Below, one piece after another: positions 1 to 5,648 of a DNA stretch of 8,755 bases. Under the pieces are notes generated by a model. The model was not told the DNA's origin, made no database searches, and saw only the letters and a list, made by a program, of their open reading frames with translations. The DNA is from Actinomycetales bacterium (lineage in GTDB: Bacteria > Actinomycetota > Actinomycetes > Propionibacteriales > Nocardioidaceae), in NCBI GenBank assembly GCA_012513165.1, contig JAAZCT010000253.1, positions 1 through 8,755 of the forward strand. The letters run 5' to 3'. The first letter of the stretch is position 1; each line of letters opens with the position of its first letter. Position numbers and translations under genes: made by a program.

Positions 1-921
1 GTTCTGAGGCCGGTGCGGGAAAATCTTTAGGGTTACTTCCACGAGAATCCCCAACGCGCCTTCGCTACCTTTGAGGATGTCGTTGACCTTCGGCCCATTG
101 GCAACGGCTGGATAGGCGCGAGTTGTGAGCGTGCCGATCGGGGTTACATACTCTTGCGCGACCACTAGATCGTAGGCGTCTCCGTAGTACGTGGACGCTT
201 GGCCCGAACCGAGTGCCGTCACCCAGCCACCCACCGTGGCGAGCTCGAAGGATTGCGGAAAGTGGCCGCCGGTCCACGGGCGTTTGGCGCCGAGTTGATG
301 TGACCGCGAGTTCAGTGCCGCTTCGTAGGCGGGGCCCATCATCCCGGGCTGGACCACCGCGGTCTGATCTTCTTCGTTGATGGACACAAGCTTGTTCATG
401 TGGGTGCGCAACACCAAAATCACGCCACCAAAATCTGCCCGGGTACCGATCACGACGCTCGATCCGGCACCGACAGGGATGATGGGAATCCGGTGTTCGT
501 GACAGTAGGCCACGATCGCGGCCACATCGTGTTTGTCGCGCGGGTGCACCACGAGATCGGGCAATTTCGGGGTTTGCCCGAGGCGTAGCGCGATGTCTTC
601 GTCGAGGGATTTGCCGTGTCCGAACTTGACTCGATCCCGGGCTGTGTCTGAGACGTTCTCTGCGCCCACGATCGCCTCGCTGGCAGTCCGGTGTTCACTC
701 TCCAAACCACTCGCGGGAACACCTTCGATCAGCACGTCGCCGTCGGGGAAACTGGGCACAAAGTCTTCGGGCGCAATGCCAAACTCGTCGAGAAACATCG
801 ACACCCACGCATCACTCGGATGGCTGCGCGCATCGGGCGAAAACATCAGCGCGTCGCGATAGGTGCCTTCGCGGGCGGGGTCGGTTCGCCACTGCGGGGT
901 AAAGCCGAGGTTCTCTGTCAT
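1..921 (-). CDS. FAD-linked oxidase, alkylglycerone-phosphate synthase (AGPS)-like, C-terminus cut off
   Basis: The frame is open from an ATG at 921 (minus strand) to the window edge, giving 307 N-terminal residues of a protein that is usually about 500-550 long. An AGGA ribosome site lies 7 bases upstream (complement of 929-932). The sequence fits the vanillyl-alcohol-oxidase/FAD_binding_4 fold: PDLVVHPRD (121-129), the FAD pyrophosphate loop PVGAGSSVV (149-157), an MNKL-VSINEED segment (175-185), GGHFPQSFELATVGGWV (218-234) followed by SGQASTYYG (239-247), and GSEGALGI (285-292). The GH.P.S-E..T.GGWV block is typical of AGPS-type enzymes, which make ether-lipid precursors from acyl-DHAP. 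Bacterial members often have other or unknown substrates, so the reaction is not certain. The usual GHEPDS reads GHFPQS here. It is transcribed divergently from the AidB-like gene. The family is clear; the substrate is not. Confidence 0.85.
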   Translation of the reverse strand, partial: MTENLGFTPQWRTDPAREGTYRDALMFSPDARSHPSDAWVSMFLDEFGIAPEDFVPSFPDGDVLIEGVPASGLESEHRTASEAIVGAENVSDTARDRVKFGHGKSLDEDIALRLGQTPKLPDLVVHPRDKHDVAAIVAYCHEHRIPIIPVGAGSSVVIGTRADFGGVILVLRTHMNKLVSINEEDQTAVVQPGMMGPAYEAALNSRSHQLGAKRPWTGGHFPQSFELATVGGWVTALGSGQASTYYGDAYDLVVAQEYVTPIGTLTTRAYPAVANGPKVNDILKGSEGALGILVEVTLKIFPHRPQN

Positions 922-989
922 GGCGAGTTCCTGTTCGCGATCGCATGGTGCCAGGTGGATTACTTGGCACCCTATCGGTTTTTTCGCCC

Positions 990-1018
990 ATGACGTACCC
1001 AAGTTTTCGGCCTAGAGT
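990..1018 (+). promoter_or_regulatory. Candidate leaderless promoter of the aidB-like gene
   Basis: ATGACG (990-995, four of six matches to TTGACA), a 17-base spacer and TAGAGT (1013-1018, TAnnnT) end exactly 6 bases before the ATG at 1025. This places the expected transcription start on or next to the start codon. No Shine-Dalgarno is visible before that ATG, which agrees with a leaderless message. The same geometry recurs at 6360-6388. The prediction rests on sequence alone. Confidence 0.55.
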
Positions 1019-1024
1019 TGGCCC

Positions 1025-2671
1025 ATGGACGTCTACGGCCACTTTCCGGAAAACCAAGTTCCCCCATTCGATGGGTTTAATCTCGTTTCCAGCGACGCGT
1101 CGCTGAGAAGCGCTCTTGCGGCGTTCGCTGGCGAACATGCGTCGGTGATCACCGACTCTCTGGACGAACTGGGAACAGTCGCCGGCTCGGCCGAAGCCCG
1201 CACCCACTGGCATCGAGCCAACGAAAACCCGCCGCGTTTTCGTGCGACGGATCGCTATGGCAATCGCATCGACGAGGTCGAGTTCGATCCTTCGTGGCAT
1301 TGGCTGATGGAACACGGAATCGGTTTTGGTTTAGGCGGAACGCCCTGGTTCTCTGACGATCCGCATGCACACCTGCGGCGGGCTGCCGGATTCTACGTGT
1401 GGGGTCAAGTCGAGCAGGGACACATGTGTCCCATCACGATGACGTACGCGGCCGTGGCAGCGTTGAAGTCCGATCCGGCGCTATTCGATACGTGGGCACC
1501 TGGACTCGGGTCGACGAGTTACGACTTTGGTTTGCGGGCTCCGAGTGAAAAGCAGGGCCTGCTCGCTGGGATGGGCATGACCGAGAAGCAAGGCGGTTCG
1601 GATCTGCGCCCGAACACCACGTCCGCTCGCGATACGGGCGATGGAACCCGCTATCTGCTGAACGGCCACAAGTGGTTCACCTCGGCGCCGATGAACGATG
1701 TTTTTCTGGTGTTGGCGAACACCGATGCTGGTAGTACGTGTTTCGTGGTGCCGCGCGTACTGCCCGATGGTTCTCGTAATCCATTCACGATCGTGCGCTT
1801 GAAAGACAAACTTGGAAACCGGTCTAACGCCTCGAGCGAACTAGAATTTCACGACACGCTTGGATATCGACTGGGGGCAGACGGCCGTGGCATCCGCACG
1901 ATTATCGACATGGTGTCGGCCACTCGCCTCGATTGCATTCTCGGTTCAGCAGCCATCATGCGCAAAGCCCTCAACGAGGCGCTGTGGCATTCCCGGCATC
2001 GTGAGGCGTTCGGCTCGACGCTGGCGGACAAACCCGCGATGCAGAACGTGTTGGCCGACTTGGCGATCGAGGCCGAGGCGGCCAGTTTGGTTGGCTTGCG
2101 TTTGGCTGCGACCGTCGATCGGCCAGACGATGAGCATGAACAGGCATTACGCCGCATCGGACTCGCAATGGAGAAGTATTGGGTGTGCAAACGCACCCCG
2201 ATGATGACGGCCGAAGCGCTCGAATGTTTGGGCGGCAACGGCTACATCGAAGAGTCCGGCATGCCGTTGCTATACCGGGAGTCACCGGTGAACTCGGTGT
2301 GGGAGGGCAGCGGCAATGTCAACGCGCTCGACGTATTGCGTGCCATCGAACGCAGTCCCGAGTCGCTCGCTGCCTGGATCAACGAGGTGGGGTCGGTGCG
2401 CGGAGAAGACCGCCGTTTGGACGCCGCTGCCGAGAGTGTTTTGACCGAGTTGGCCGATATGCGCAATGCCGAGTCGAAAGCCCGTCGGATCACCTCGCGA
2501 ATGGCCGCGGTGCTCCAAGGTGTGCAACTGGTGAAGCACAGCGATCCGCTCGTTGCGGACGCGTTTTGCGCGTCGCGTTTGGGTGGAGATTGGGATGGGA
2601 CTTTTGGCACTTTGCCGGCCAACATCGATTTTCGGGCCATTATCGAGCGTGCGACGCCCGTCACACTGTGA
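1025..2671 (+). CDS. aidB: AidB-type acyl-CoA dehydrogenase family flavoprotein
   Basis: This 548-residue protein is close to the 541 of E. coli AidB and longer than ordinary acyl-CoA dehydrogenases (about 380-400). The extra N-terminal domain is present (PPFDGFNLVSSDASL near 13-27; NPPRF and FDPSWHWLM further on). Flavin-domain motifs follow: TEKQGGSDL (186-194), GHKWFTSAP, CFVVPR and LKDKLGNRSNASSELEF. Then come an IGLAMEKYWVCKR helix, ALECLGGNGYIEESGMPLLYRE and PVNSVWEGSGN, whose Glu427 sits where the catalytic base of this family lies. The C-terminal region that binds DNA in E. coli AidB is also present (VKHSDPLVADAFC). AidB belongs to the alkylation (Ada) response in E. coli, is an FAD protein with weak isovaleryl-CoA dehydrogenase activity, and has a debated role. 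No ada or alkylation-repair gene is visible here. The start is chosen because the N-terminus aligns with AidB and a -10 box lies 6 bases upstream. Confidence 0.9.
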   Translation: MDVYGHFPENQVPPFDGFNLVSSDASLRSALAAFAGEHASVITDSLDELGTVAGSAEARTHWHRANENPPRFRATDRYGNRIDEVEFDPSWHWLMEHGIGFGLGGTPWFSDDPHAHLRRAAGFYVWGQVEQGHMCPITMTYAAVAALKSDPALFDTWAPGLGSTSYDFGLRAPSEKQGLLAGMGMTEKQGGSDLRPNTTSARDTGDGTRYLLNGHKWFTSAPMNDVFLVLANTDAGSTCFVVPRVLPDGSRNPFTIVRLKDKLGNRSNASSELEFHDTLGYRLGADGRGIRTIIDMVSATRLDCILGSAAIMRKALNEALWHSRHREAFGSTLADKPAMQNVLADLAIEAEAASLVGLRLAATVDRPDDEHEQALRRIGLAMEKYWVCKRTPMMTAEALECLGGNGYIEESGMPLLYRESPVNSVWEGSGNVNALDVLRAIERSPESLAAWINEVGSVRGEDRRLDAAAESVLTELADMRNAESKARRITSRMAAVLQGVQLVKHSDPLVADAFCASRLGGDWDGTFGTLPANIDFRAIIERATPVTL

Positions 2672-2709
2672 AGAAATTTTGACTGCTATTTCAGTCGCCA
2701 AACAGTCAC

Positions 2710-2751
2710 AATCTCAAAATATAGACAGACATCTCTCATCTTGAGATTTTT
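2710..2751 (+). terminator. Possible terminator or operator: long-loop inverted repeat with T-run
   Basis: AATCTCAA (2710-2717) and TTGAGATT (2741-2748) form a perfect 8-bp inverted repeat. The right arm runs into five Ts (2747-2751), 39 bases after the aidB-like stop. The loop is 23 bases and the stem is AT-rich, so it is weak as an intrinsic terminator. It could instead be an operator for the sulfur operon that starts just downstream. A smaller dyad, GACTG-N6-CAGTC (2681-2696), precedes it. The AT-rich patch stands out from the GC-rich surroundings, which marks it as intergenic control sequence. Confidence 0.35.
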
Positions 2752-2779
2752 GCTTGCCAATGAACCACTTCGCTCAGCA

Positions 2780-2785
2780 CACTAT
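2780..2785 (+). promoter_or_regulatory. Candidate -10 element for the leader peptide and sulfite reductase operon
   Basis: CACTAT (three of six matches to TATAAT) ends 5 bases before the leader-peptide ATG at 2791. This is the same 5-6-base distance seen before the other operon-first genes in this window. No Shine-Dalgarno precedes that ATG, so a leaderless start is likely. No convincing -35 box is seen at 16-18 bases; TTGCCA at 2754-2759 is 20 bases away. The call is weak and depends on the leader ORF being real. Confidence 0.35.
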
Positions 2786-2790
2786 TGAAC

Positions 2791-2871
2791 ATGCAAACGG
2801 CACAACACATCTGGCTCGTGGAACGACTCCACGTTGACCTTTGCCGTGCCGCTTCACAAATGTGTCGCTAG
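2791..2871 (+). CDS. Cysteine-containing leader peptide (uORF) of the sulfite reductase operon
   Basis: A 26-codon ORF runs from ATG at 2791 to TAG at 2869-2871, 61 bases before the sulfite reductase start. Its second half reads LVERLHVDLCRAASQMCR (residues 9-26), with cysteines at 18 (TGC, 2842-2844) and 25 (TGT, 2863-2865). As I remember them, short actinobacterial peptides annotated 'putative leader peptide' before sulfur-metabolism genes follow this RLHVDL-RVAS--C pattern. In mycobacteria, leaderless cysteine-rich short ORFs are reported as cysteine-responsive attenuators. There is no ribosome site before the ATG and a -10-like hexamer lies 5 bases upstream, so translation is probably leaderless. 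The peptide itself probably has no function: the act of translating its cysteine codons would be the signal. Family resemblance is from memory; the ORF, the codons and the pairing with the downstream ribosome site are seen directly. Confidence 0.8.
   Translation: MQTAQHIWLVERLHVDLCRAASQMCR
2817..2833 (+). repeat. 6-bp hairpin inside the leader peptide ORF
   Basis: CGTGGA (2817-2822), loop ACGAC, and TCCACG (2828-2833) form a perfect small hairpin over leader codons 9-15, just upstream of the first cysteine codon. It may be an RNA element of the attenuator, or it may be a DNA operator, since it is a clean dyad. Close by, ACACAT (2805-2810) is complementary to ATGTGT (2860-2865), the left arm of the ribosome-site-blocking stem. 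An alternative fold enclosing this hairpin is therefore possible. Confidence 0.4.
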
Positions 2872-2929
2872 TTCGCTCCGTCAGTCAGCGCGATCTGCGC
2901 TACGCCAAACCGAACTCAGCTAGGACACA
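2861..2929 (+). promoter_or_regulatory. Cysteine-responsive attenuator: stem masking the sulfite reductase ribosome site
   Basis: The end of the leader ORF, TGTGTCGCTAG (2861-2871), is complementary to CTAGGACACA (2920-2929). This gives ten pairs with only G2867 bulged. The right arm contains the AGGA ribosome site (2922-2925) that lies 7 bases before the sulfite reductase ATG. The left arm contains the last cysteine codon and the stop codon. Inside, GTTCG (2871-2875) can also pair with CGAAC (2911-2915), and AGCGC-GATCT-GCGCT (2887-2901) makes a nested hairpin. The inferred switch is that with enough Cys-tRNA the ribosome finishes and leaves, the stem forms and initiation drops. With cysteine scarce, a ribosome stalled at codon 25 covers the left arm and frees the ribosome site. 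Confidence 0.7.
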
Positions 2930-2932
2930 GCA

Positions 2933-4603
2933 ATGACTACCTCCACCGCCGCTCCACGACGTGCCCGCAAGGGCGATGGTCAGTGGGCCTTGGGATATCG
3001 CGAACCGCTCAACGCCAATGAGCAGATGAAGAAGGATGACGACGCGCTCAACGTTCGCGCTCGCATCGAAAACATCTACTCCAAGCGTGGATTCGACTCG
3101 ATCGATCCAGGCGATATGCGCGGCCGTATGCGCTGGTGGGGCCTCTACACTCAGCGTCGCCAAGGCATCGACGGCGGTAAGACCGCCACCCTCGAGCCCG
3201 AAGAACTGGACGACCGCTACTTCATGCTGCGCGTCCGGATCGACGGCGGACAACTCGATCTCGCCCAATTGCGCACGATCGGCGACTTGTCGATCGAGTA
3301 CGGTCGCGACACCGCGGACCTCACCGATCGTCAGAACATCCAGTACCACTGGATCGACATCGTCGATGTGCCAGACATTTGGAACCGCCTCGAAGCTGTC
3401 GGGCTGTCCACCCAAGAAGCGTGCGGCGATTGCCCGCGCGTCTTGCTGGGTTCACCCGTCGCCGGCATCTCCAAAGACGAACTCATCGATCCGACCGATG
3501 CCCTGTTCGAGATTCGCGACCGTTACATCGGCGATCCGTCCTTCTCGAACCTGCCGCGCAAGTACAAGACCGCAATCAGTGGCCACCCCGGACACGATGT
3601 CGTTCCACAAATCAACGACGTCGCCTTCATCGGCGCGGTTCACCCAGAACACGGCCCCGGTTTCGACCTGTGGGTCGGTGGTGGACTTTCCACCAACCCG
3701 ATCCTCGCTAAGCGACTCGGCGTGTGGGTTCCGCTCGAAGAACTCGCCGACGTGTGGGTGGGAGTCACCAGCATCTTCCGCGACTACGGCTACCGGCGCT
3801 TGCGCGCTCGCGCTCGTTTGAAGTTCCTCGTCCAAGACTGGGGCGTAGACAAGTTCCGCGAAGTGCTCGAAACCGAATATCTCGAACGCACGCTGATCGA
3901 CCTAGACGATCCGGGCGCACCAGAGAACCCCGTCGACCATGTTGGTGTTCACCAACAAAAGGACGGCAAATGGTTCGTCGGACTGTCGACGGACGATGGT
4001 CGAATTTCCGGCACGATCCTCAAGCAACTCGCCGACATCGTTGAGGCTCACGGCAGCAATCGCGTCCGCACCACGCCGATGCAAAAGCTGTTGGTGCTGG
4101 ATGTTGAAGAAGATCAGATCGAGTCGCTCATTGCAGCACTCGCCGAGATCGGCCTGTATGCGCGCCCCAACCAGTGGCGCCGCAACACGATGGCCTGCAC
4201 CGGCATCGAGTTCTGCAAGCTCGCGATCGTAGACACCAAGAACCGCGCCGTCGAACTCACGAACCACCTCGACAAAGCCTTTCCCACGCTCGATGCACCC
4301 ATCACGATCAACGTGAACGGCTGCCCCAACAGTTGCGCCCGCATCCAAACCGGCGACATCGGCTTGAAAGGCCAACTCGTTCTGAACGAAGAAGGCGAAC
4401 AGGTCGAAGGGTTCCAGGTTCACCTCGGCGGTTCGCTCGGATTCGAAGCCGGTTTCGGCCGCAAGCTGCGTGCCCACAAAGTCACCGCAGCCGGTTTGCC
4501 TGTCTACGTCGAAAAGTTGACGAACACGTTCCTCGACCAGCGTGACGGCGACGAGTCGTTCACCAGTTGGGTGAATCGAGCAGACGAAGGCGATTTGCGA
4601 TGA
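2933..4603 (+). CDS. sirA: Ferredoxin-dependent assimilatory sulfite reductase (siroheme, 4Fe-4S)
   Basis: This cytoplasmic enzyme reduces sulfite to sulfide with six electrons from ferredoxin, the last step before cysteine synthesis. At 556 residues it matches the single-chain actinobacterial enzyme. The siroheme-coupled 4Fe-4S cluster ligands are C422 and C428 (CTGIEFC) plus C464 and C468 (NGCPNSC). Other signatures are RQNIQYHWI (133-141), ACGDCPRVLLGSP, RKYKTAISG (from 209), DLWVGGGLSTNP and FRDYGYRRLRA. Tyr72 (GLYTQR) and Cys164 (ACGDC) are spaced like the Tyr69-Cys161 pair that is covalently linked beside the siroheme in the M. tuberculosis enzyme, which favours sulfite over nitrite as substrate. 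The start at 2933 has AGGA 7 bases upstream. That site is masked by the leader stem described separately. The gene overlaps the next one by ATGA. A nitrite-reducing role is the alternative but less likely here. Confidence 0.95.
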   Translation: MTTSTAAPRRARKGDGQWALGYREPLNANEQMKKDDDALNVRARIENIYSKRGFDSIDPGDMRGRMRWWGLYTQRRQGIDGGKTATLEPEELDDRYFMLRVRIDGGQLDLAQLRTIGDLSIEYGRDTADLTDRQNIQYHWIDIVDVPDIWNRLEAVGLSTQEACGDCPRVLLGSPVAGISKDELIDPTDALFEIRDRYIGDPSFSNLPRKYKTAISGHPGHDVVPQINDVAFIGAVHPEHGPGFDLWVGGGLSTNPILAKRLGVWVPLEELADVWVGVTSIFRDYGYRRLRARARLKFLVQDWGVDKFREVLETEYLERTLIDLDDPGAPENPVDHVGVHQQKDGKWFVGLSTDDGRISGTILKQLADIVEAHGSNRVRTTPMQKLLVLDVEEDQIESLIAALAEIGLYARPNQWRRNTMACTGIEFCKLAIVDTKNRAVELTNHLDKAFPTLDAPITINVNGCPNSCARIQTGDIGLKGQLVLNEEGEQVEGFQVHLGGSLGFEAGFGRKLRAHKVTAAGLPVYVEKLTNTFLDQRDGDESFTSWVNRADEGDLR

Positions 4604-4773
4604 GCGAACGCGCCGTCCCGTTCCACTGCCCCTACTGCAGTGACGAAGACCTACGCCCCCACTCAGCAACACCTGGGGAATGGGAGTGTCGCAGTTGCAT
4701 GCGCGCTTTTCGGTTAAAACTCATTGGCCAACTGGCCCCAAACAGCACCTCGGAAGGGAGGACAGCACTATGA
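4600..4773 (+). CDS. Small CxxC-CxxC protein, CysX-like
   Basis: This 57-residue protein starts at ATG 4600, overlapping the sulfite reductase stop (ATGA), with GAAGG about 9 bases upstream. Its stop overlaps the chelatase start in the same way, so all three genes are probably translated in sequence. Four cysteines form two CxxC pairs, C10-C13 (HCPYC) and C30-C33 (ECRSC), followed by MRAFRLKL. This is the layout of a small zinc ribbon or rubredoxin-like metal site. In Corynebacterium glutamicum the fpr2-cysIXHDNYZ cluster carries a small ORF, cysX, in the same place directly after sulfite reductase, and a role in electron transfer has been proposed for it. By position and cysteine pattern this is the likely counterpart, but similarity was not tested. 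Whether it binds zinc or iron, and whether it carries electrons or helps metal delivery, cannot be told from sequence. Confidence 0.8.
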   Translation: MSERAVPFHCPYCSDEDLRPHSATPGEWECRSCMRAFRLKLIGQLAPNSTSEGRTAL

Positions 4774-5531
4774 CCGCACCAGCACTCATTACCCTGGCGC
4801 ATGGCAGCCGTGACCCACGCTCTGCCGAAACAATCAACGCCCTCACGGAGGTGGTCGCATGCATGCGTCCCGATCTTCGTGTCGAGGCGGCCTATTTGGA
4901 ACTTAACGGACCTAGTTTCGACGCCGTAGTAGACAAACTGGTCCGCGAGGGACACGACGAGATCGTGGTTGTGCCGCTGCTTCTGGTGGAGGCGTATCAC
5001 GCGAAGGTCGACGTGCCACAGGTTGTGAAGGCAGCCCAAGAACGGCACAACATTCGCATCAAGACCACCAAGGTGCTCGGGATCGAAGGAGAGTTCTTCA
5101 AGGTCCTCGATCGTCGCCTGCGCGCTGCATTGCGTGACAATCGAGTTCGCGAAGTCGACGCACTCGTACTCGCGGGAGCAGGTTCCTCCGATCCACTAGC
5201 GAACGCCATCGTGGCTCGTGCGGCACGCGTGTGGGGCTCGCACCATAAGCTCCCCACGATCGCCGCCTTCGCTGCTGCCGCTCCGCCGGCCGCCAGCGAA
5301 GCAGTGCGCGCGCACCTCGCAGATGGGCGCCGCCACATTGCCGTGGGCATGCTGTTCTTGGCGCCGGGCGTCCTGCCTGATCGAGTGCGTGAACTTGCGC
5401 GCGAAGCTGGTGCCGTCGCTGTGGCTGAGCCCATGGGCGCTGCTGACGAAGTGGCGGAAGTGATTCTCGCTCGCTACGCCGTGGGTGCGGTTGACCTCGT
5501 CCCACTGGAAGCGTTGTTTGCTGATCTCTGA
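4770..5531 (+). CDS. Sirohydrochlorin chelatase (CbiX/SirB-type, two-domain)
   Basis: The product inserts a divalent metal into sirohydrochlorin. Next to sulfite reductase, this is most likely iron to make siroheme, although cobalt for cobalamin cannot be excluded. The protein has 253 residues in two repeats, like the long CbiX form. The first half has LAHGSR (9-14) with metal-binding His11, and PLLLVEAYHAKVDVP (69-83) with His77. The second half has the degenerate counterpart VLAGAGSSDPLAN (133-145) with no His, and GMLFLAPGVLPDRV (193-206). Only the first half is therefore expected to carry the metal site. The start at 4770 is fixed by a strong GGGAGG ribosome site at 4756-4761 and by the ATGA overlap with the CysX-like gene. 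It is the last gene of the operon; a long stem-loop follows 12 bases after the stop. Confidence 0.92.
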   Translation: MTAPALITLAHGSRDPRSAETINALTEVVACMRPDLRVEAAYLELNGPSFDAVVDKLVREGHDEIVVVPLLLVEAYHAKVDVPQVVKAAQERHNIRIKTTKVLGIEGEFFKVLDRRLRAALRDNRVREVDALVLAGAGSSDPLANAIVARAARVWGSHHKLPTIAAFAAAAPPAASEAVRAHLADGRRHIAVGMLFLAPGVLPDRVRELAREAGAVAVAEPMGAADEVAEVILARYAVGAVDLVPLEALFADL

Positions 5532-5543
5532 TCGCACAGGGGA

Positions 5544-5592
5544 AAACGCAGTGATGCTCGGGCCCGTCTGGGATCCCGAGCATCACTCGTTT
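5544..5592 (+). terminator. Strong stem-loop terminator closing the sulfite reductase operon
   Basis: AGTGATGCTCGGG (5550-5562) and CCCGAGCATCACT (5575-5587) form a perfect 13-bp stem. Bulging C5549 extends it by five more pairs (AAACG 5544-5548 with CGTTT 5588-5592). CCC (5563-5565) can pair with GGG (5570-5572) at the top, over a GTCT loop. It lies between the chelatase stop and the next promoter, so termination is the natural role. Only three Ts follow, so it lacks a classic U-tract, as is common for actinobacterial terminators. The A-run at the left base and T-run at the right make it roughly symmetrical. Confidence 0.8.
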
Positions 5593-5637
5593 ACCGCACC
5601 CCTCGCCGATAGCGCGCGAAACGGGCGCCACAGTCTT

Positions 5638-5643
5638 TAGAAT
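5638..5643 (+). promoter_or_regulatory. Candidate -10 element, leaderless start of the pyrimidine reductase gene
   Basis: TAGAAT matches five of six bases of TATAAT and ends 5 bases before the ATG at 5649. No clear -35 box is found 16-18 bases upstream. No Shine-Dalgarno precedes the ATG. The spacing equals that of the other operon-first genes here, which supports a leaderless message. Confidence 0.5.
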
Positions 5644-5648
5644 GAAGC

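Noticed and set aside
964..969. TTGGCA as the -35 box of the aidB-like gene
   Set aside because: No -10 hexamer lies 16-18 bases downstream, whereas ATGACG at 990 with TAGAGT at 1013 has exact 17-base spacing.
812..1315. A 167-codon minus-strand frame across the divergent promoter region
   Set aside because: It overlaps both the start of the AGPS-like gene and the N-terminus of the AidB-like gene. It is arginine-rich with no family resemblance, and the two real genes explain the region.
2672..2932. SAM riboswitch or McbR-type operator upstream of sulfite reductase
   Set aside because: I found no SAM riboswitch core by eye. TAGAC at 2722-2726 is not followed by GTCTA at the McbR spacing. The leader peptide with ribosome-site pairing explains the region better.
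4567..4599. An earlier ATG (4567) for the small CxxC protein
   Set aside because: It would add 11 arginine-rich residues inside the sulfite reductase coding end. The ATG at 4600 gives the common ATGA overlap and has GAAGG upstream.
3902..4672. A 256-codon open frame on the minus strand over the sulfite reductase gene
   Set aside because: It lies opposite a gene with unmistakable family motifs, shows no recognisable domain, and has the repetitive composition of an antisense shadow.
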